64,000 nucleotides of DNA from Actinoallomurus sp963736325 (GTDB lineage Bacteria > Actinomycetota > Actinomycetes > Streptosporangiales > Streptosporangiaceae), in assembly GCA_963736325.1 (NCBI GenBank), contig CAVTOG010000009.1, positions 1 to 64,000 of the forward strand, written 5' to 3'. Made by a program: the position numbers and the translations under genes. Positions 1-9,156 of the stretch are shown piece by piece (positions within the stretch are counted from its first letter, which is position 1; each line of letters starts with the position of its first letter). The notes beneath the pieces were generated by a model. It saw only the letters and a program-made list of their open reading frames with translations, was not told where the DNA came from and made no database searches.

Positions 1-70
1 TGAACCCCCATGCCCCGTAAAGGGCACTAGCACCTCAAGCTAGCGCGTCTGCCTATTCCGCCACCCGGAC
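1..70 (-). tRNA. tRNA-Leu (GAG anticodon), 3' end cut by the window edge
   Basis: On the minus strand the gene starts at 70 with GTCCGGG, followed by a class II D arm, an anticodon stem CTAGC/GCTAG around the loop TTGAGGT (anticodon GAG, Leu) and a long variable arm. The T arm and acceptor 3' strand lie outside the window. It diverges from the peptidase gene at 220. Confidence 0.9.
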
Positions 71-219
71 GAGGTGTGCTCCGCGGTCTCCCGCGGCGGC
101 TGCCACACGATAGCAAATCCCCGCTGGTGCCGCGAAGTCGAACCTCTCGCGGATCGTGGTGGCTGGTCAGCGACGTGGTGCTGGAGTATGAGGGGAGGAC
201 AACCCCAAGGGAGGCAAAC

Positions 220-1524
220 GTGAGCGACCCCACGGCGGAGGGCGAGGTCGTTGAGCTCTGCAGTGAGCTCATCCGCATCGATACCTCGAATCCTGGTGAC
301 AACAGTGGGCCAGGGGAGCGGAAGGCGGCCGAGTACGTTGCGGAGAAGCTTGCCGAGGTCGGGATCTCGCCGGAGATCTATGAGTCTGCCGACAAGCGGG
401 CCAGTGTCGTCGCGCGGATCGAGGGGACCGACAAGGAGCGCGACGCGCTGCTGATCCACGGGCACCTCGACGTGGTGCCGGCGCAGAAGCAGGACTGGAC
501 GCGTGACCCCTTCGGCGGGGAGGTCGCGGATGGCTGTGTCTGGGGTCGTGGCGCGGTCGACATGAAGGATATGGACGCCATGGTGCTCGCGGTGGTCCGT
601 GAGCGGATGCGGCAGGGGCGCAGGCCGGATCGGGACATCGTGCTGGCGTTCCTCGCCGACGAGGAGGCCGGTGGCACGTACGGGGCGCACTGGCTCGTCG
701 ACAACCACCGGGACCTCTTCGAGGGCTGCACGGAGGCTATCGGGGAGGTCGGTGGCTTCAGTCTCACCGTCAACGACAAGCGCCTCTATCTCATCGAGAC
801 GGCCGAGAAGGGCCTCGCGTGGATGCGTCTCAGGGCGGAGGGTACGGCGGGGCACGGCTCGATGGTGCACGGTGACAACGCCGTCTCGGCGCTCGCGGCG
901 GCGGTGGCCAGGATCGGGGAGCACAAGTTTCCCATTCGCCTCACCAAGACCGTCCGCGCGTTTCTGGAAGAGGTCTGCGATGCGATGGGCATCGAATTCG
1001 ATCCCGATGACATCGAGCGTACGGTCGAGAACCTCGGCCCGCTCAAAAGGATGATCGGCGCGACCATCAGAAATACCATCAACCCGTCCGTTCTGGACGC
1101 CGGGTACAAGACGAACGTCATTCCCCAGACCGCCACGGCGCAGGTCGACGGCAGGTTCCTGCCCGGCCATGAGGAGGAGTTCTTCAAGGCCGTCGACGAG
1201 CTCCTGGGCGAGCGTGTGAGCAGGGAGTTCATTCATCACGACATCGCGGTCGAGACGGACTACGACGGCCCGCTGGTCGCGGCGATGGACGCCGCGCTCA
1301 GGGCGCACGACCCCCAGGCGCACCCCGTCCCGTACTGCCTGTCGGGTGGTACGGACGCGAAGTCATTCGCCACTCTCGGCATTCAGTGCTTCGGTTTCGC
1401 CCCCCTGAAACTGCCGAAGAATCTCGATTTTTCCGGAATGTTTCACGGCATCGACGAACGCGTTCCCTTGGACGGCCTCCGCTTCGGTGTACGAGTTCTC
1501 GACCATTTTCTAGATCACGCTTAA
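220..1524 (+). CDS. M20/M28-family zinc peptidase (ArgE/DapE/CPG2-like)
   Basis: A cytoplasmic two-zinc amidohydrolase or dipeptidase of the M20 family, 434 residues. Zinc-site motifs are in order: HGHLDVVPA (about residues 80-88), GRGAVDMKDM (about 112-121) with the shared aspartate, the catalytic pair in DEEAGG (about 149), and a late histidine in GMFHGIDERV. The dimerisation domain lies between, around the GTAGHGSMVH segment. GTG at 220 is chosen as the start because GGGAGG sits five bases upstream; an open frame continues further 5' but lacks family similarity. The family covers N-acyl-amino-acid deacylases, succinyl-diaminopimelate desuccinylases and carboxypeptidases, so the substrate cannot be named. 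The gene stands alone, with no operon partner. Confidence 0.9.
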   Translation: MSDPTAEGEVVELCSELIRIDTSNPGDNSGPGERKAAEYVAEKLAEVGISPEIYESADKRASVVARIEGTDKERDALLIHGHLDVVPAQKQDWTRDPFGGEVADGCVWGRGAVDMKDMDAMVLAVVRERMRQGRRPDRDIVLAFLADEEAGGTYGAHWLVDNHRDLFEGCTEAIGEVGGFSLTVNDKRLYLIETAEKGLAWMRLRAEGTAGHGSMVHGDNAVSALAAAVARIGEHKFPIRLTKTVRAFLEEVCDAMGIEFDPDDIERTVENLGPLKRMIGATIRNTINPSVLDAGYKTNVIPQTATAQVDGRFLPGHEEEFFKAVDELLGERVSREFIHHDIAVETDYDGPLVAAMDAALRAHDPQAHPVPYCLSGGTDAKSFATLGIQCFGFAPLKLPKNLDFSGMFHGIDERVPLDGLRFGVRVLDHFLDHA

Positions 1525-1604
1525 ACACATCCAGCGATTATCGCGACGATCGCTCTCCGTGATGCTACGGTGACTCGCCGTACGGAACTTTCGCGTTCCG
1601 TGAG

Positions 1605-2351
1605 GTGGGTCAACGCCAAGGAGGGCGCGTGGTTCCAGGACGGTCGCGGTCGCGGAGGTTCGCCTCCGTCGTCGCGCGCTGCCCAGGAGCCCTCGCCCGC
1701 CCGGTGACCGGACGCCTGCTCGTCTTGGTGGGCATCGCGGTCGCCGGCTGGCTGTTCGGCGCCGCCGGGCAGGCCCATGCCGACACCGTTCCCGGAGCAC
1801 GCCTTCCCAGCGTCGCGACGCATGCCGTCCGGCCCGTGACCGATGTCACGAGGCCTTTGGTACGCCGCGTCGTCCCGGCCGTGCGCACCACCGGGGCGGA
1901 TCTTCGGCCCTCTCGTCCATCGGCGATCCTCGCCCTGCCACCCGTGACGGTGTCGGTGAAGACCGGCGCCCCGCGGTCAAGCACGCCGACGGACACGGCT
2001 GGTCCTTCTCGGACACATCGGCACGGCGACGTGCACGTCCGCGTCGCCGGCGGTCCGCTGACCCACAGCGGGCAGCATGCCGTGACGGGGGCGTCCGAGA
2101 AGGCCTCCACCGCACATGTGGCCCGTACGACGGTGCCCGTGCCCTTCATGCCCCGGCTGCCACGACCTCTGTCGCACCGGGCGCAGGCGCTTCCCCCGTC
2201 CTCCGTCGACGGCGTCCACCTGGTCGTTCCCTGGCGTGTCATCAGGACGGGCGCGGCCCCCCGCCGTGCCGCCGCTTCCGCTCCGCTCGCCTGGGCGATC
2301 CCCCCGGCCGTCCGCACAGCGGCGGACGAGCCGTCCTTCTCCCCTGACTAG
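1605..2351 (+). CDS. Secreted basic proline/arginine-rich protein of unknown function
   Basis: 248 residues from GTG at 1605. After a basic stretch a hydrophobic segment (about residues 36-57) ends in AGQAHA, a plausible signal peptidase I site. The mature part is rich in Pro, Arg, Val and Thr with no recognisable domain and no cysteines in pairs. It lies 105 bases upstream of the chaplin-repeat gene in the same direction, which suggests a surface or envelope role; similar poorly conserved exported proteins occur beside chaplin genes in actinomycetes. The minus strand is also open here, so base composition alone does not decide; the signal peptide and context favour this frame. Confidence 0.6.
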   Translation: MGQRQGGRVVPGRSRSRRFASVVARCPGALARPVTGRLLVLVGIAVAGWLFGAAGQAHADTVPGARLPSVATHAVRPVTDVTRPLVRRVVPAVRTTGADLRPSRPSAILALPPVTVSVKTGAPRSSTPTDTAGPSRTHRHGDVHVRVAGGPLTHSGQHAVTGASEKASTAHVARTTVPVPFMPRLPRPLSHRAQALPPSSVDGVHLVVPWRVIRTGAAPRRAAASAPLAWAIPPAVRTAADEPSFSPD

Positions 2352-2456
2352 CCCTCTCGATACCGGTCTCGGGCCGGTGCAGAGGCGCGCCGCGTTCCAG
2401 CGGCACGTCAGAGCAGTTCCGATCAATCAACCCTGTCCAATGAGGAGTAACCACCC

Positions 2457-3956
2457 ATGCGTATGTGGGCGAAAGGCACCGCGCGTGCCACCCTGCTCGC
2501 CGCGAGCTTCGTAGCGCTCGGCGCCGGTCCGGCGCTGGCCGACGGAACCGACGGGCACGGCAGCGTGCTCGGCGGTAACCAGATCAACGCTCCGATCTCC
2601 GCTCCCATCAACGCCTGCGGCAACGCGGTCGCGATCCTCGGCGGTTCTCTGGCCGGGTGCCAGGGCGGCGCCAAGGTCACGAACGGCGGCGGCTATGTCG
2701 GCGGTCACACCTCCGGGCGTCACAGCATCGGCGGCGGCAACCAGATCCACGCCCCGATCAACGCGCCGATCAACGCCTGCGGCAACGCGGTCGCGATCCT
2801 CGGCGGTTCTCTGGCCGGGTGCCAGGGCGGCGCCAAGGTCACGAACGGCGGCGGCTATGTCGGCGGTCACACCTCCGGGCGTCACAGCATCGGCGGCGGC
2901 AACCAGGTCGACCTGCCGGTCAGCGCGCCGATCAACGTCTGCGGCAACTCGACCGCGGTTCTCGGCCACGCCCTCGCGGGATGCCAGGGCGGCTCGAAGG
3001 TGAGCACCGGCGGTGGCTATCCGGGCTACGGCGACGGCGGTTACGACGACGGCGGCTACGGCGGCCGGCACACCTCCGGCAGCCACAGCATCCTCGGCGG
3101 CAACCAGATCCACGCCCCGATCAACGCGCCGATCAACATCTGCGGCAACGCGATCGGCAACGCGGTCGCCGGATGTGAGGGCGGCGCCAAGATCTCCGGT
3201 CACGGCGGTCACTTCTACGGCGGCCACACCTCCGGGCGTCACAGCATCCTCGGCGGCAACCAGATCGACGCGCCCATCAACGCGCCGATCAACGTCTGCG
3301 GCAACTCGGCCGCGGTTCTCGGCCACGCCCTCGCGGGATGCCAGGGCGGCTCGAAGGTGGGCCCCGGCGGTGGCTACTTCACGCCCACCGGCCACACCTC
3401 GGGCCGGCACAGCATCGGCGGCGGCAACCAGGTCCAGGCCCCGGTCAACATTCCGGCCGACGTCTGCGGCAACGCCGCCGCGGTGATCGGGCGGGCGTAC
3501 GGGAGCTGTGGCTCGGACGACTGCGTCCGCCCGTCGAGCGCCGCCCTGCCGAACCAGCTCGGAGGTCTCCCGCAGCTGCCGGTGAACGCCGCCTCGATGA
3601 AGTACGGCGCCTCGCCGGTCTCCATGGGCGCGGTTCCCGCGCTCCCGCGCATGCCGTTCCGCCGTCCGGCTCCGGCCGACCTCGGGCTGCCGGCCGGACA
3701 GCTGCCGATGTCCTCGCAGGATGACGGCCAGCCGTCCCTGCCGGGCATGCCCAACCTGCCCGTAGGCCAGAACGGCCCGATCCACGTGGCGCCGCCGGTC
3801 GGTGGCCCGCCGAAGCAGCTCCCGCCGGTGCGTACCGTCGCGGCCGAGTCGCCCATCGGCGTCCAGAACGGCGCGCTGACCGCGCTGGCGATCGGTGGAG
3901 TGCTCGCCGCGTCCTCGGCCGTGGTGGCCCAGGTGCGTCACCTGCGCCGTCGCTAG
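2457..3956 (+). CDS. Multi-chaplin-repeat surface protein with C-terminal membrane anchor
   Basis: 499 residues. A signal peptide (about 1-28, cleavage after GPALA) is followed by six repeats starting GNQI/GNQV at about residues 40, 94, 148, 215, 267 and 323. Each has the chaplin-like pattern GNQ-x-APINAPIN-x-CGN-x(9-15)-C-x-GG; the first five are joined by Gly/Tyr/His-rich linkers with the phrase HTSGRHSI. Two cysteines per repeat match the disulphide of chaplins, the amyloid-forming hydrophobins of aerial hyphae. Then come a Pro-rich stalk (about 360-465) and a C-terminal hydrophobic segment followed by RHLRRR. The tail looks like a sortase substrate, but no clear LPXTG/LAXTG motif is visible, so anchoring by a membrane helix is equally possible. 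Classical chaplins carry one or two domains; six is unusual. The first two repeats are nearly identical in DNA. Confidence 0.82.
   Translation: MRMWAKGTARATLLAASFVALGAGPALADGTDGHGSVLGGNQINAPISAPINACGNAVAILGGSLAGCQGGAKVTNGGGYVGGHTSGRHSIGGGNQIHAPINAPINACGNAVAILGGSLAGCQGGAKVTNGGGYVGGHTSGRHSIGGGNQVDLPVSAPINVCGNSTAVLGHALAGCQGGSKVSTGGGYPGYGDGGYDDGGYGGRHTSGSHSILGGNQIHAPINAPINICGNAIGNAVAGCEGGAKISGHGGHFYGGHTSGRHSILGGNQIDAPINAPINVCGNSAAVLGHALAGCQGGSKVGPGGGYFTPTGHTSGRHSIGGGNQVQAPVNIPADVCGNAAAVIGRAYGSCGSDDCVRPSSAALPNQLGGLPQLPVNAASMKYGASPVSMGAVPALPRMPFRRPAPADLGLPAGQLPMSSQDDGQPSLPGMPNLPVGQNGPIHVAPPVGGPPKQLPPVRTVAAESPIGVQNGALTALAIGGVLAASSAVVAQVRHLRRR
2574..3518 (+). repeat. Tandem in-frame chaplin-type repeats
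   Basis: Units begin at 2574, 2736, 2898, 3099, 3255 and 3423. The first two are 162 bp and almost identical at DNA level, while later units vary in linker length, indicating recent tandem duplication at the 5' side. Confidence 0.85.
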
Positions 3957-3989
3957 GCAGCACGTTCACGCGTGACGCCAAGTAGGACC

Positions 3990-4025
3990 GTTTTGCCTGC
4001 CCCGGAGTAATGGGGCAGGCAAAAC
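3990..4025. terminator. Bidirectional hairpin terminator
   Basis: Perfect 14-bp arms (GTTTTGCCTGCCCC and its complement) around an 8-nt loop, with T and A runs at the arm bases so it can work both ways. It sits between the convergent chaplin-repeat and DUF5703 genes. Confidence 0.85.
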
Positions 4026-4118
4026 CCTATTAAAGGGGTGTCTCATCCTCGGCTCACCCCGTCGTCGCGGGTACGAGACATTGATGTAGCGTCGAAGACC
4101 ACAAGGAGTGGCGACCTG

Positions 4119-4304
4119 TCAGAAGGTGCGCCTAACGCGTATGACCTTGCGTCGGAGCTGGATTCGTCGCCTACCGTCGGGGTAGACCCGCACGCGGAAG
4201 AGCTCCCACCCGTCGCGCTCGGCGTGCTCGACCATGAGCTGCCTGGCGGCATCACGGGTGGTGCCACGCGGCAGAGTCAGTACTAGGTAGGAGTACTCGA
4301 GCAT
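4119..4304 (-). CDS. Small conserved actinobacterial protein, DUF5703 family
   Basis: 61 residues, starting MLEYSYLVLTLPRGTTRDAA and ending in a basic Arg-rich strand. This matches the small DUF5703 family found in most actinomycetes, often near topA as here; its function is unknown. Predicted fold is a short alpha/beta ferredoxin-like unit from the hydrophobic pattern (inference). The opposite strand also has an open frame across this stretch, which is a shadow. Confidence 0.8.
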   Translation of the reverse strand: MLEYSYLVLTLPRGTTRDAARQLMVEHAERDGWELFRVRVYPDGRRRIQLRRKVIRVRRTF

Positions 4305-4453
4305 TGGCCTTATTCTGCAACGTCTAGGGTCCTCACGGGGAGCGTGTGATCCTCATCCGCCGAAACCGGTCTACTGTCGTTCAGCGTTGACCGGAAGCGG
4401 GACGGCACCAAAATGACTCCCGCAGAAGTCGAGATTTGTGAGGTTCAGGCACC

Positions 4454-7090
4454 GTGCCCGACAGCAACGGCACATCAAAGTCCGGCGTTAACCGCCTGGT
4501 GATCGTCGAGTCGCCCGCGAAGGCCAAGACCATCGCGGGCTATCTCGGCCGTGGGTACACCGTCGAGTCCAGCATCGGCCACATCCGCGATCTCCCAGAG
4601 CGCGCCGCCGACATCCCCGCCAAGTTCAAGGGCGAGTCGTGGGCCCGCCTGGGTGTGAACGTCGACAACGACTTCGAGCCGCTCTACGTCATCAACGCGG
4701 ACAAGAAGCAGCAGGTCGCGAAGTTGAAGAAGCTGCTGCAGGACGCCGACGAGCTCCTCCTCGCGACGGATGAGGACCGCGAGGGCGAGGCGATCGCCTG
4801 GCACCTGCGCGAGGTGCTCAAGCCCAAGGTCCCCGTGCACCGCATGGTGTTCCACGAGATCACCGCCGACGCCATCCGCGCCGCCGCCAGCAGCCCGCGC
4901 GAACTGAACATCAAGCTCGTCGACGCGCAGGAGACCCGCCGGATCCTCGACCGTCTCTACGGCTACGAGGTCAGCCCGGTCCTGTGGAAGAAGGTCATGC
5001 CGAAGCTGTCGGCGGGCCGTGTCCAGAGCGTCGCCACGCGCCTGGTCGTCGAGCGTGAGCGCGAGCGCATCGCGTTCGTCCCCGCCGGTTACTGGGACCT
5101 CGCCGCCACCTTCGACACCGGCAAGCCCGAAGAGCCGTCCACCTTCGAGGCCACGCTCGTCGCCGTCGACGGCAAGCGGGTCGCCCAGGGGCGTGACTTC
5201 ACCGCCCGCGGCCAGATCAAGTCCGCCGAGATCCTGCACCTGGACGAGGCCGCCGCGCGTGGCCTCGCGACCCGCCTCGCCGACCGGCCGTACGAGGTCA
5301 AGTCCGTCGAGCGCAAGCCGTACAAGCGCAGCCCGTACGCCCCATTCCGTACGACGACGCTGCAGCAGGAGGCCAGCCGCAAGCTGGGCTTCTCCGCCAA
5401 GTACACGATGCAGGTCGCGCAGAAGCTGTACGAGAACGGCTTCATCACCTATATGCGTACCGACAGCATCCAGCTGTCCGAGACCGCGATCCGTGCCGCC
5501 CGCAGCCAGGCGCAGACGCTGTACGGCGCCGACTACGTTCCGGACAAGCCGCGCGTCTACCAGAGCAAGGTCAAGAACGCCCAGGAGGCGCACGAGGCGA
5601 TCCGCCCGTCCGGCGACACCTTCCGCACCCCGGGCGAGACGGGCCTGAAGGCCGACCAGTTCCGGCTGTACGAGCTGATCTGGAAGCGCACCGTCGCCAG
5701 CCAGATGAAGGACGCCACGGGCAACTCCGTGTCGGTGCGCGTCGCGGGCGAGTCCAGCACCGGTGAGCGCGTCGAGTTCGGCGCGTCCGGCAAGGTCATC
5801 ACGTTCTACGGCTTCCTGAAGGCCTACGTCGAGGGCGCCGATGACCCGTCGTCGGACCGCGACGACCAGGAGCGGCGCCTGCCCAAGCTGGAGGAGAGCG
5901 ACCCGCTGACCGCGGCCGAGCTCGCCGCCGAGGGCCACTCCACCCGGCCGCCGGCCCGCTACACCGAGGCCAGCCTGGTCAAGGAGATGGAAGATCGCGA
6001 GATCGGGCGGCCGTCCACGTACGCCACGATCCTGGGCACCATCCTCGACCGCGGTTACGTCTTCAAGAAGGGCACCGCGCTGGTGCCGTCGTTCCTGGCG
6101 TTCGCCGTGGTCAACCTGCTGGAGAAGCACTTCGGCAACCTGGTCGACTACGACTTCACCGCCCACATGGAGGACGGCCTCGACGACATCGCACGCGGTG
6201 GCGCCGAGCGCGTCCCGTGGCTGCAGCGTTTCTACTTCGGTGAGAACGGCGACGAGGGCCTGAAGGAGCTGGTCAGCGACCTCGGCGAGATCGACGCCAA
6301 GGAGGTCAGCTCCTTCCCGATCGCCGACAGCGACATCATGATCAGGGTCGGGCGTTATGGCCCGTACCTTGACCAGGACGGCCAGCGGGTCAACATCCCC
6401 GAGGACATCGCGCCGGACGAGCTGACCAAGGAGAAGGCCGAGGAGCTGTTCGCGCAGCCGAGCGGCGACCGTGAGCTCGGCGCGGACCCGGAGACCGGCA
6501 ACCAGTTGGTGGCCAAGACCGGACGCTTCGGCCCGTACGTCACCGAGATCCTGCCCGAGGGCGCCCCGAAGTCGACCAAGCCGCGCACCGGGTCGCTGCT
6601 GAAGTCGATGACGCTCGACACGGTGACGCTCGACGACGCCCTGAAGCTGCTCGCGCTGCCGCGCACGCTCGGCGAGATCGACAAGGAGCCGGTGACGGCG
6701 CAGAACGGCCGGTTCGGCCCGTACCTGAAGAAGGGTACGGACAGCCGTTCGCTGGAGTCCGAGGAGCAGCTGTTCACGGTCACCCTGGACGAGGCCAAGG
6801 CGATCTTCGCCCAGCCGAAGCAGCGTGGTCGCGGCCGTGCCGCCGCAGCGCCGCCCCTGCGCGAGCTGGGGGACGACCCGGCGAGCGGTCAGAAAGTCGT
6901 GGTCAAGGAGGGGCGATTCGGCCCATACGTTACTGACGGGGAGACGAACGCAAGTCTTCGCAAGGGTGACGAAGTGGAGTCGATCACCATCGAACGGGCC
7001 GCTGAGCTGCTCGTTGAGCGTCGGGAGAAGGTCGCGGCGGGCGGCGGCAAGAAGCCCGTCAAACGGCGAACCGCGAAGTCACGCACCTGA
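4454..7090 (+). CDS. topA: DNA topoisomerase I (type IA)
   Basis: 878 residues; relaxes negative supercoils. The TOPRIM domain is N-terminal (LVIVESPAKAKTI at about 15-27, acidic DEDREG at about 112). The catalytic tyrosine lies in FITYMRTDS (Tyr333). The C-terminus lacks zinc-finger cysteines; instead it has four copies of the actinobacterial topoisomerase C-repeat, each marked by GR(Y/F)GPY (near residues 634, 691, 752 and 821), then a Lys/Arg-rich tail typical of actinobacterial enzymes, where it aids processivity. The start is GTG at 4454. It is followed after 26 bases by the MFS-kinase gene. Confidence 0.97.
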   Translation: MPDSNGTSKSGVNRLVIVESPAKAKTIAGYLGRGYTVESSIGHIRDLPERAADIPAKFKGESWARLGVNVDNDFEPLYVINADKKQQVAKLKKLLQDADELLLATDEDREGEAIAWHLREVLKPKVPVHRMVFHEITADAIRAAASSPRELNIKLVDAQETRRILDRLYGYEVSPVLWKKVMPKLSAGRVQSVATRLVVERERERIAFVPAGYWDLAATFDTGKPEEPSTFEATLVAVDGKRVAQGRDFTARGQIKSAEILHLDEAAARGLATRLADRPYEVKSVERKPYKRSPYAPFRTTTLQQEASRKLGFSAKYTMQVAQKLYENGFITYMRTDSIQLSETAIRAARSQAQTLYGADYVPDKPRVYQSKVKNAQEAHEAIRPSGDTFRTPGETGLKADQFRLYELIWKRTVASQMKDATGNSVSVRVAGESSTGERVEFGASGKVITFYGFLKAYVEGADDPSSDRDDQERRLPKLEESDPLTAAELAAEGHSTRPPARYTEASLVKEMEDREIGRPSTYATILGTILDRGYVFKKGTALVPSFLAFAVVNLLEKHFGNLVDYDFTAHMEDGLDDIARGGAERVPWLQRFYFGENGDEGLKELVSDLGEIDAKEVSSFPIADSDIMIRVGRYGPYLDQDGQRVNIPEDIAPDELTKEKAEELFAQPSGDRELGADPETGNQLVAKTGRFGPYVTEILPEGAPKSTKPRTGSLLKSMTLDTVTLDDALKLLALPRTLGEIDKEPVTAQNGRFGPYLKKGTDSRSLESEEQLFTVTLDEAKAIFAQPKQRGRGRAAAAPPLRELGDDPASGQKVVVKEGRFGPYVTDGETNASLRKGDEVESITIERAAELLVERREKVAAGGGKKPVKRRTAKSRT

Positions 7091-7116
7091 CGCTCTCGGG
7101 TCGATACTCTGACACA

Positions 7117-9135
7117 ATGACCAGAACGGGCAGCCCTCCCGGCGTGCTTTCGATCAAGCCGTTCAGACGGCTGTGGATCGCCCTGTCATTGTCCAGTTTC
7201 GGCGACTGGCTGAGCATCCTCGCTCTGACGGCGCTGGCGGGCTCGTTGACCAAGGGAACGGCCGAGAACTACGCCATCGGTGGCGTCCTCGTCGTCAAGC
7301 TACTGCCGGCTTTGATCTTCGGCCCGCTCGCGGGCGCCGTCGCCGACCGGTTCGACCGTCGCATCACCATGGTGGTCGCGGACGTCTTCCGCTTCGCGTT
7401 GTTCCTGTCGATACCGCTGGTCGGGCGTCTCGACTGGCTCTACATCGCGACGTTCCTCATCGAGGTCGTCACGTTGTTCTGGATCCCGGCCAAAGAGGCC
7501 ACGATCCCGAACCTCGTGCCCAAGGACCAGCTCGAACGCGCCAACCAGGTCAGCCTGACCTCCACGTACGGTTCGGCTCCGGTCGCGGCGGCGATGTTCT
7601 CGGTGCTGGCACTGATCTCCGGTGCGATCTTCGCGAACCAGGAGCAGCGGGCCGACCTCGCGCTCTACATCAACGCGGCGACCTTCCTGATCTCCGCTGC
7701 GACGATCTTCACGCTCCGTGAGATCCCCAAGCAGCGCGGCCAGGTCTCGGTGCCCTCGATCCTCAAGCAGATCGGGCAGGGCTGGAAGTTCGTCGGCTCG
7801 ACGCGCTTGGTCCGCGGGCTGATCATCGGCATCCTCGGCGCGTTCGCCGCGGGCGGCGCCGTGATCGGCGTCGCCAAGGTCTACGTCAAGCAGCTTGGCG
7901 GCGGCGACGCGGCGTACGGCGTGGTCTTCGGCATGGTGTTCGTCGGCATGGCCGTCGGCATGTTCCTCGCGCCGCGCATCCTGCAGGAGTTCAGCCGCAG
8001 GCGGCTCTTCGGGCTGGCGATCATCGGTGCCGGCCTCGCCCTCGCGCTGATCGGGGTCATCCCCAACCTCGTGATCGTCTCGCTGCTGACCGCGCTGTGC
8101 GGCACCGGCGCCGGCATCGCCTGGGTGATCGGCTACACGCTGGTCGGCCTGGAGGTCGAGGACAGCCTGCGCGGCCGTACCTGGGCGTTCCTGCAGTCGC
8201 TCGTACGCGTGGTGCTGCTGCTCGTGATCGCCGCGGTGCCGTTCATCGCGGGTGTCGTCGGCAACCACCGGCTCAACCTTCCGGGCGACAACCTCTACCA
8301 CTTCAACGGCCCCAACGCCGTCCTGCTCATCGGCGCCCTGCTGGCGATCATCGTCGGCCTGCTCGCGTACCGGCAGATGGACGACCGCAAGGGCGTCCCG
8401 CTGGTCCGCGACCTGGCGGCCGCGTTGCGCGGTGAGCGTTACACCGTCGAGGAGACCGGCGCCGAGCACGGCGTGTTCGTCGCCTTCGAAGGCGGTGAGG
8501 GCGCCGGCAAGACCACGCAGGCGCGCCTGTTGTCGATCTGGCTCCGCGACCAGGGCTTCGACGTCGTCATGACGCGTGAGCCGGGCTCCACGAAGATCGG
8601 GATGCGGCTGCGCGCGCTGCTGCTCGACCGGGAGAGCACAGGGCTTTCCTCGCGGGCCGAGACGCTGCTGTACGCCGCGGACCGCGCCCAGCATGTCTCC
8701 GAGGTGATCGGCCCGGCGCTCGAGCGCGGCGCGATCGTGGTCACCGACCGCTACGTCGACTCCTCCCTGGCCTACCAGGGCGCGGGCCGCGAGCTGAAGG
8801 TCGATGACATCGCCCACATCAACCGCTGGGCCACCGGAAACCTCATCCCGGACCTGACGGTGATCCTGGACGTCCCCGCCGAGATCGGCCTGGGGCGGTT
8901 CGCCTCGCCGGCCGACCGGATGGAGTCGGAGCCGCGGGAGTTCCACGAGCGAGTGCGGCAGGGGTTCCGTCGTCTCGCCGAGGCCGAGCCGCACCGCTAC
9001 CTCGTCGTCGACGCCACGCAGTCGCAGCCGGAGATCTCCCGGAAGATCCACGACCGGGTTCGTTCGATCCTGCCGGACCCGATCCCGGCCGGCGCCGAGG
9101 CCATCACCAGCACGATGCCGGCCATCACCGACTGA
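7117..9135 (+). CDS. tmk: Fusion of MFS-type membrane transporter and thymidylate kinase
   Basis: 672 residues. Residues 1 to about 430 carry roughly 12 hydrophobic segments and the MFS loop motif around GAVADRFDRR, then QMDDRKG. From about 450 the cytoplasmic domain is a dTMP kinase: P-loop FEGGEGAGKTT (about 457-467), TREPG substrate loop, and DRYVDSSLAYQG. It makes dTDP from dTMP. Such MFS-Tmk fusions occur in several actinomycete genera; the transport partner is unknown. It precedes holB, as tmk does in many bacteria. ATG at 7117 lies six bases after TACTCT, a good -10 element, so the mRNA may be leaderless. Confidence 0.93.
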   Translation: MTRTGSPPGVLSIKPFRRLWIALSLSSFGDWLSILALTALAGSLTKGTAENYAIGGVLVVKLLPALIFGPLAGAVADRFDRRITMVVADVFRFALFLSIPLVGRLDWLYIATFLIEVVTLFWIPAKEATIPNLVPKDQLERANQVSLTSTYGSAPVAAAMFSVLALISGAIFANQEQRADLALYINAATFLISAATIFTLREIPKQRGQVSVPSILKQIGQGWKFVGSTRLVRGLIIGILGAFAAGGAVIGVAKVYVKQLGGGDAAYGVVFGMVFVGMAVGMFLAPRILQEFSRRRLFGLAIIGAGLALALIGVIPNLVIVSLLTALCGTGAGIAWVIGYTLVGLEVEDSLRGRTWAFLQSLVRVVLLLVIAAVPFIAGVVGNHRLNLPGDNLYHFNGPNAVLLIGALLAIIVGLLAYRQMDDRKGVPLVRDLAAALRGERYTVEETGAEHGVFVAFEGGEGAGKTTQARLLSIWLRDQGFDVVMTREPGSTKIGMRLRALLLDRESTGLSSRAETLLYAADRAQHVSEVIGPALERGAIVVTDRYVDSSLAYQGAGRELKVDDIAHINRWATGNLIPDLTVILDVPAEIGLGRFASPADRMESEPREFHERVRQGFRRLAEAEPHRYLVVDATQSQPEISRKIHDRVRSILPDPIPAGAEAITSTMPAITD

Positions 9136-9156
9136 TTCGCCGTTAGGCTCGGTCGC

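Noticed and set aside
2427..3941. 504-codon minus-strand repeat-like frame
   Set aside because: The apparent repeats only mirror the chaplin repeats on the plus strand; residues are Arg/Val/Asp-rich with no signal peptide.
4038..4286. 82-codon plus-strand gene opposite DUF5703
   Set aside because: No ribosome binding site, starts within the terminator flank, and the minus-strand DUF5703 pattern is convincing.
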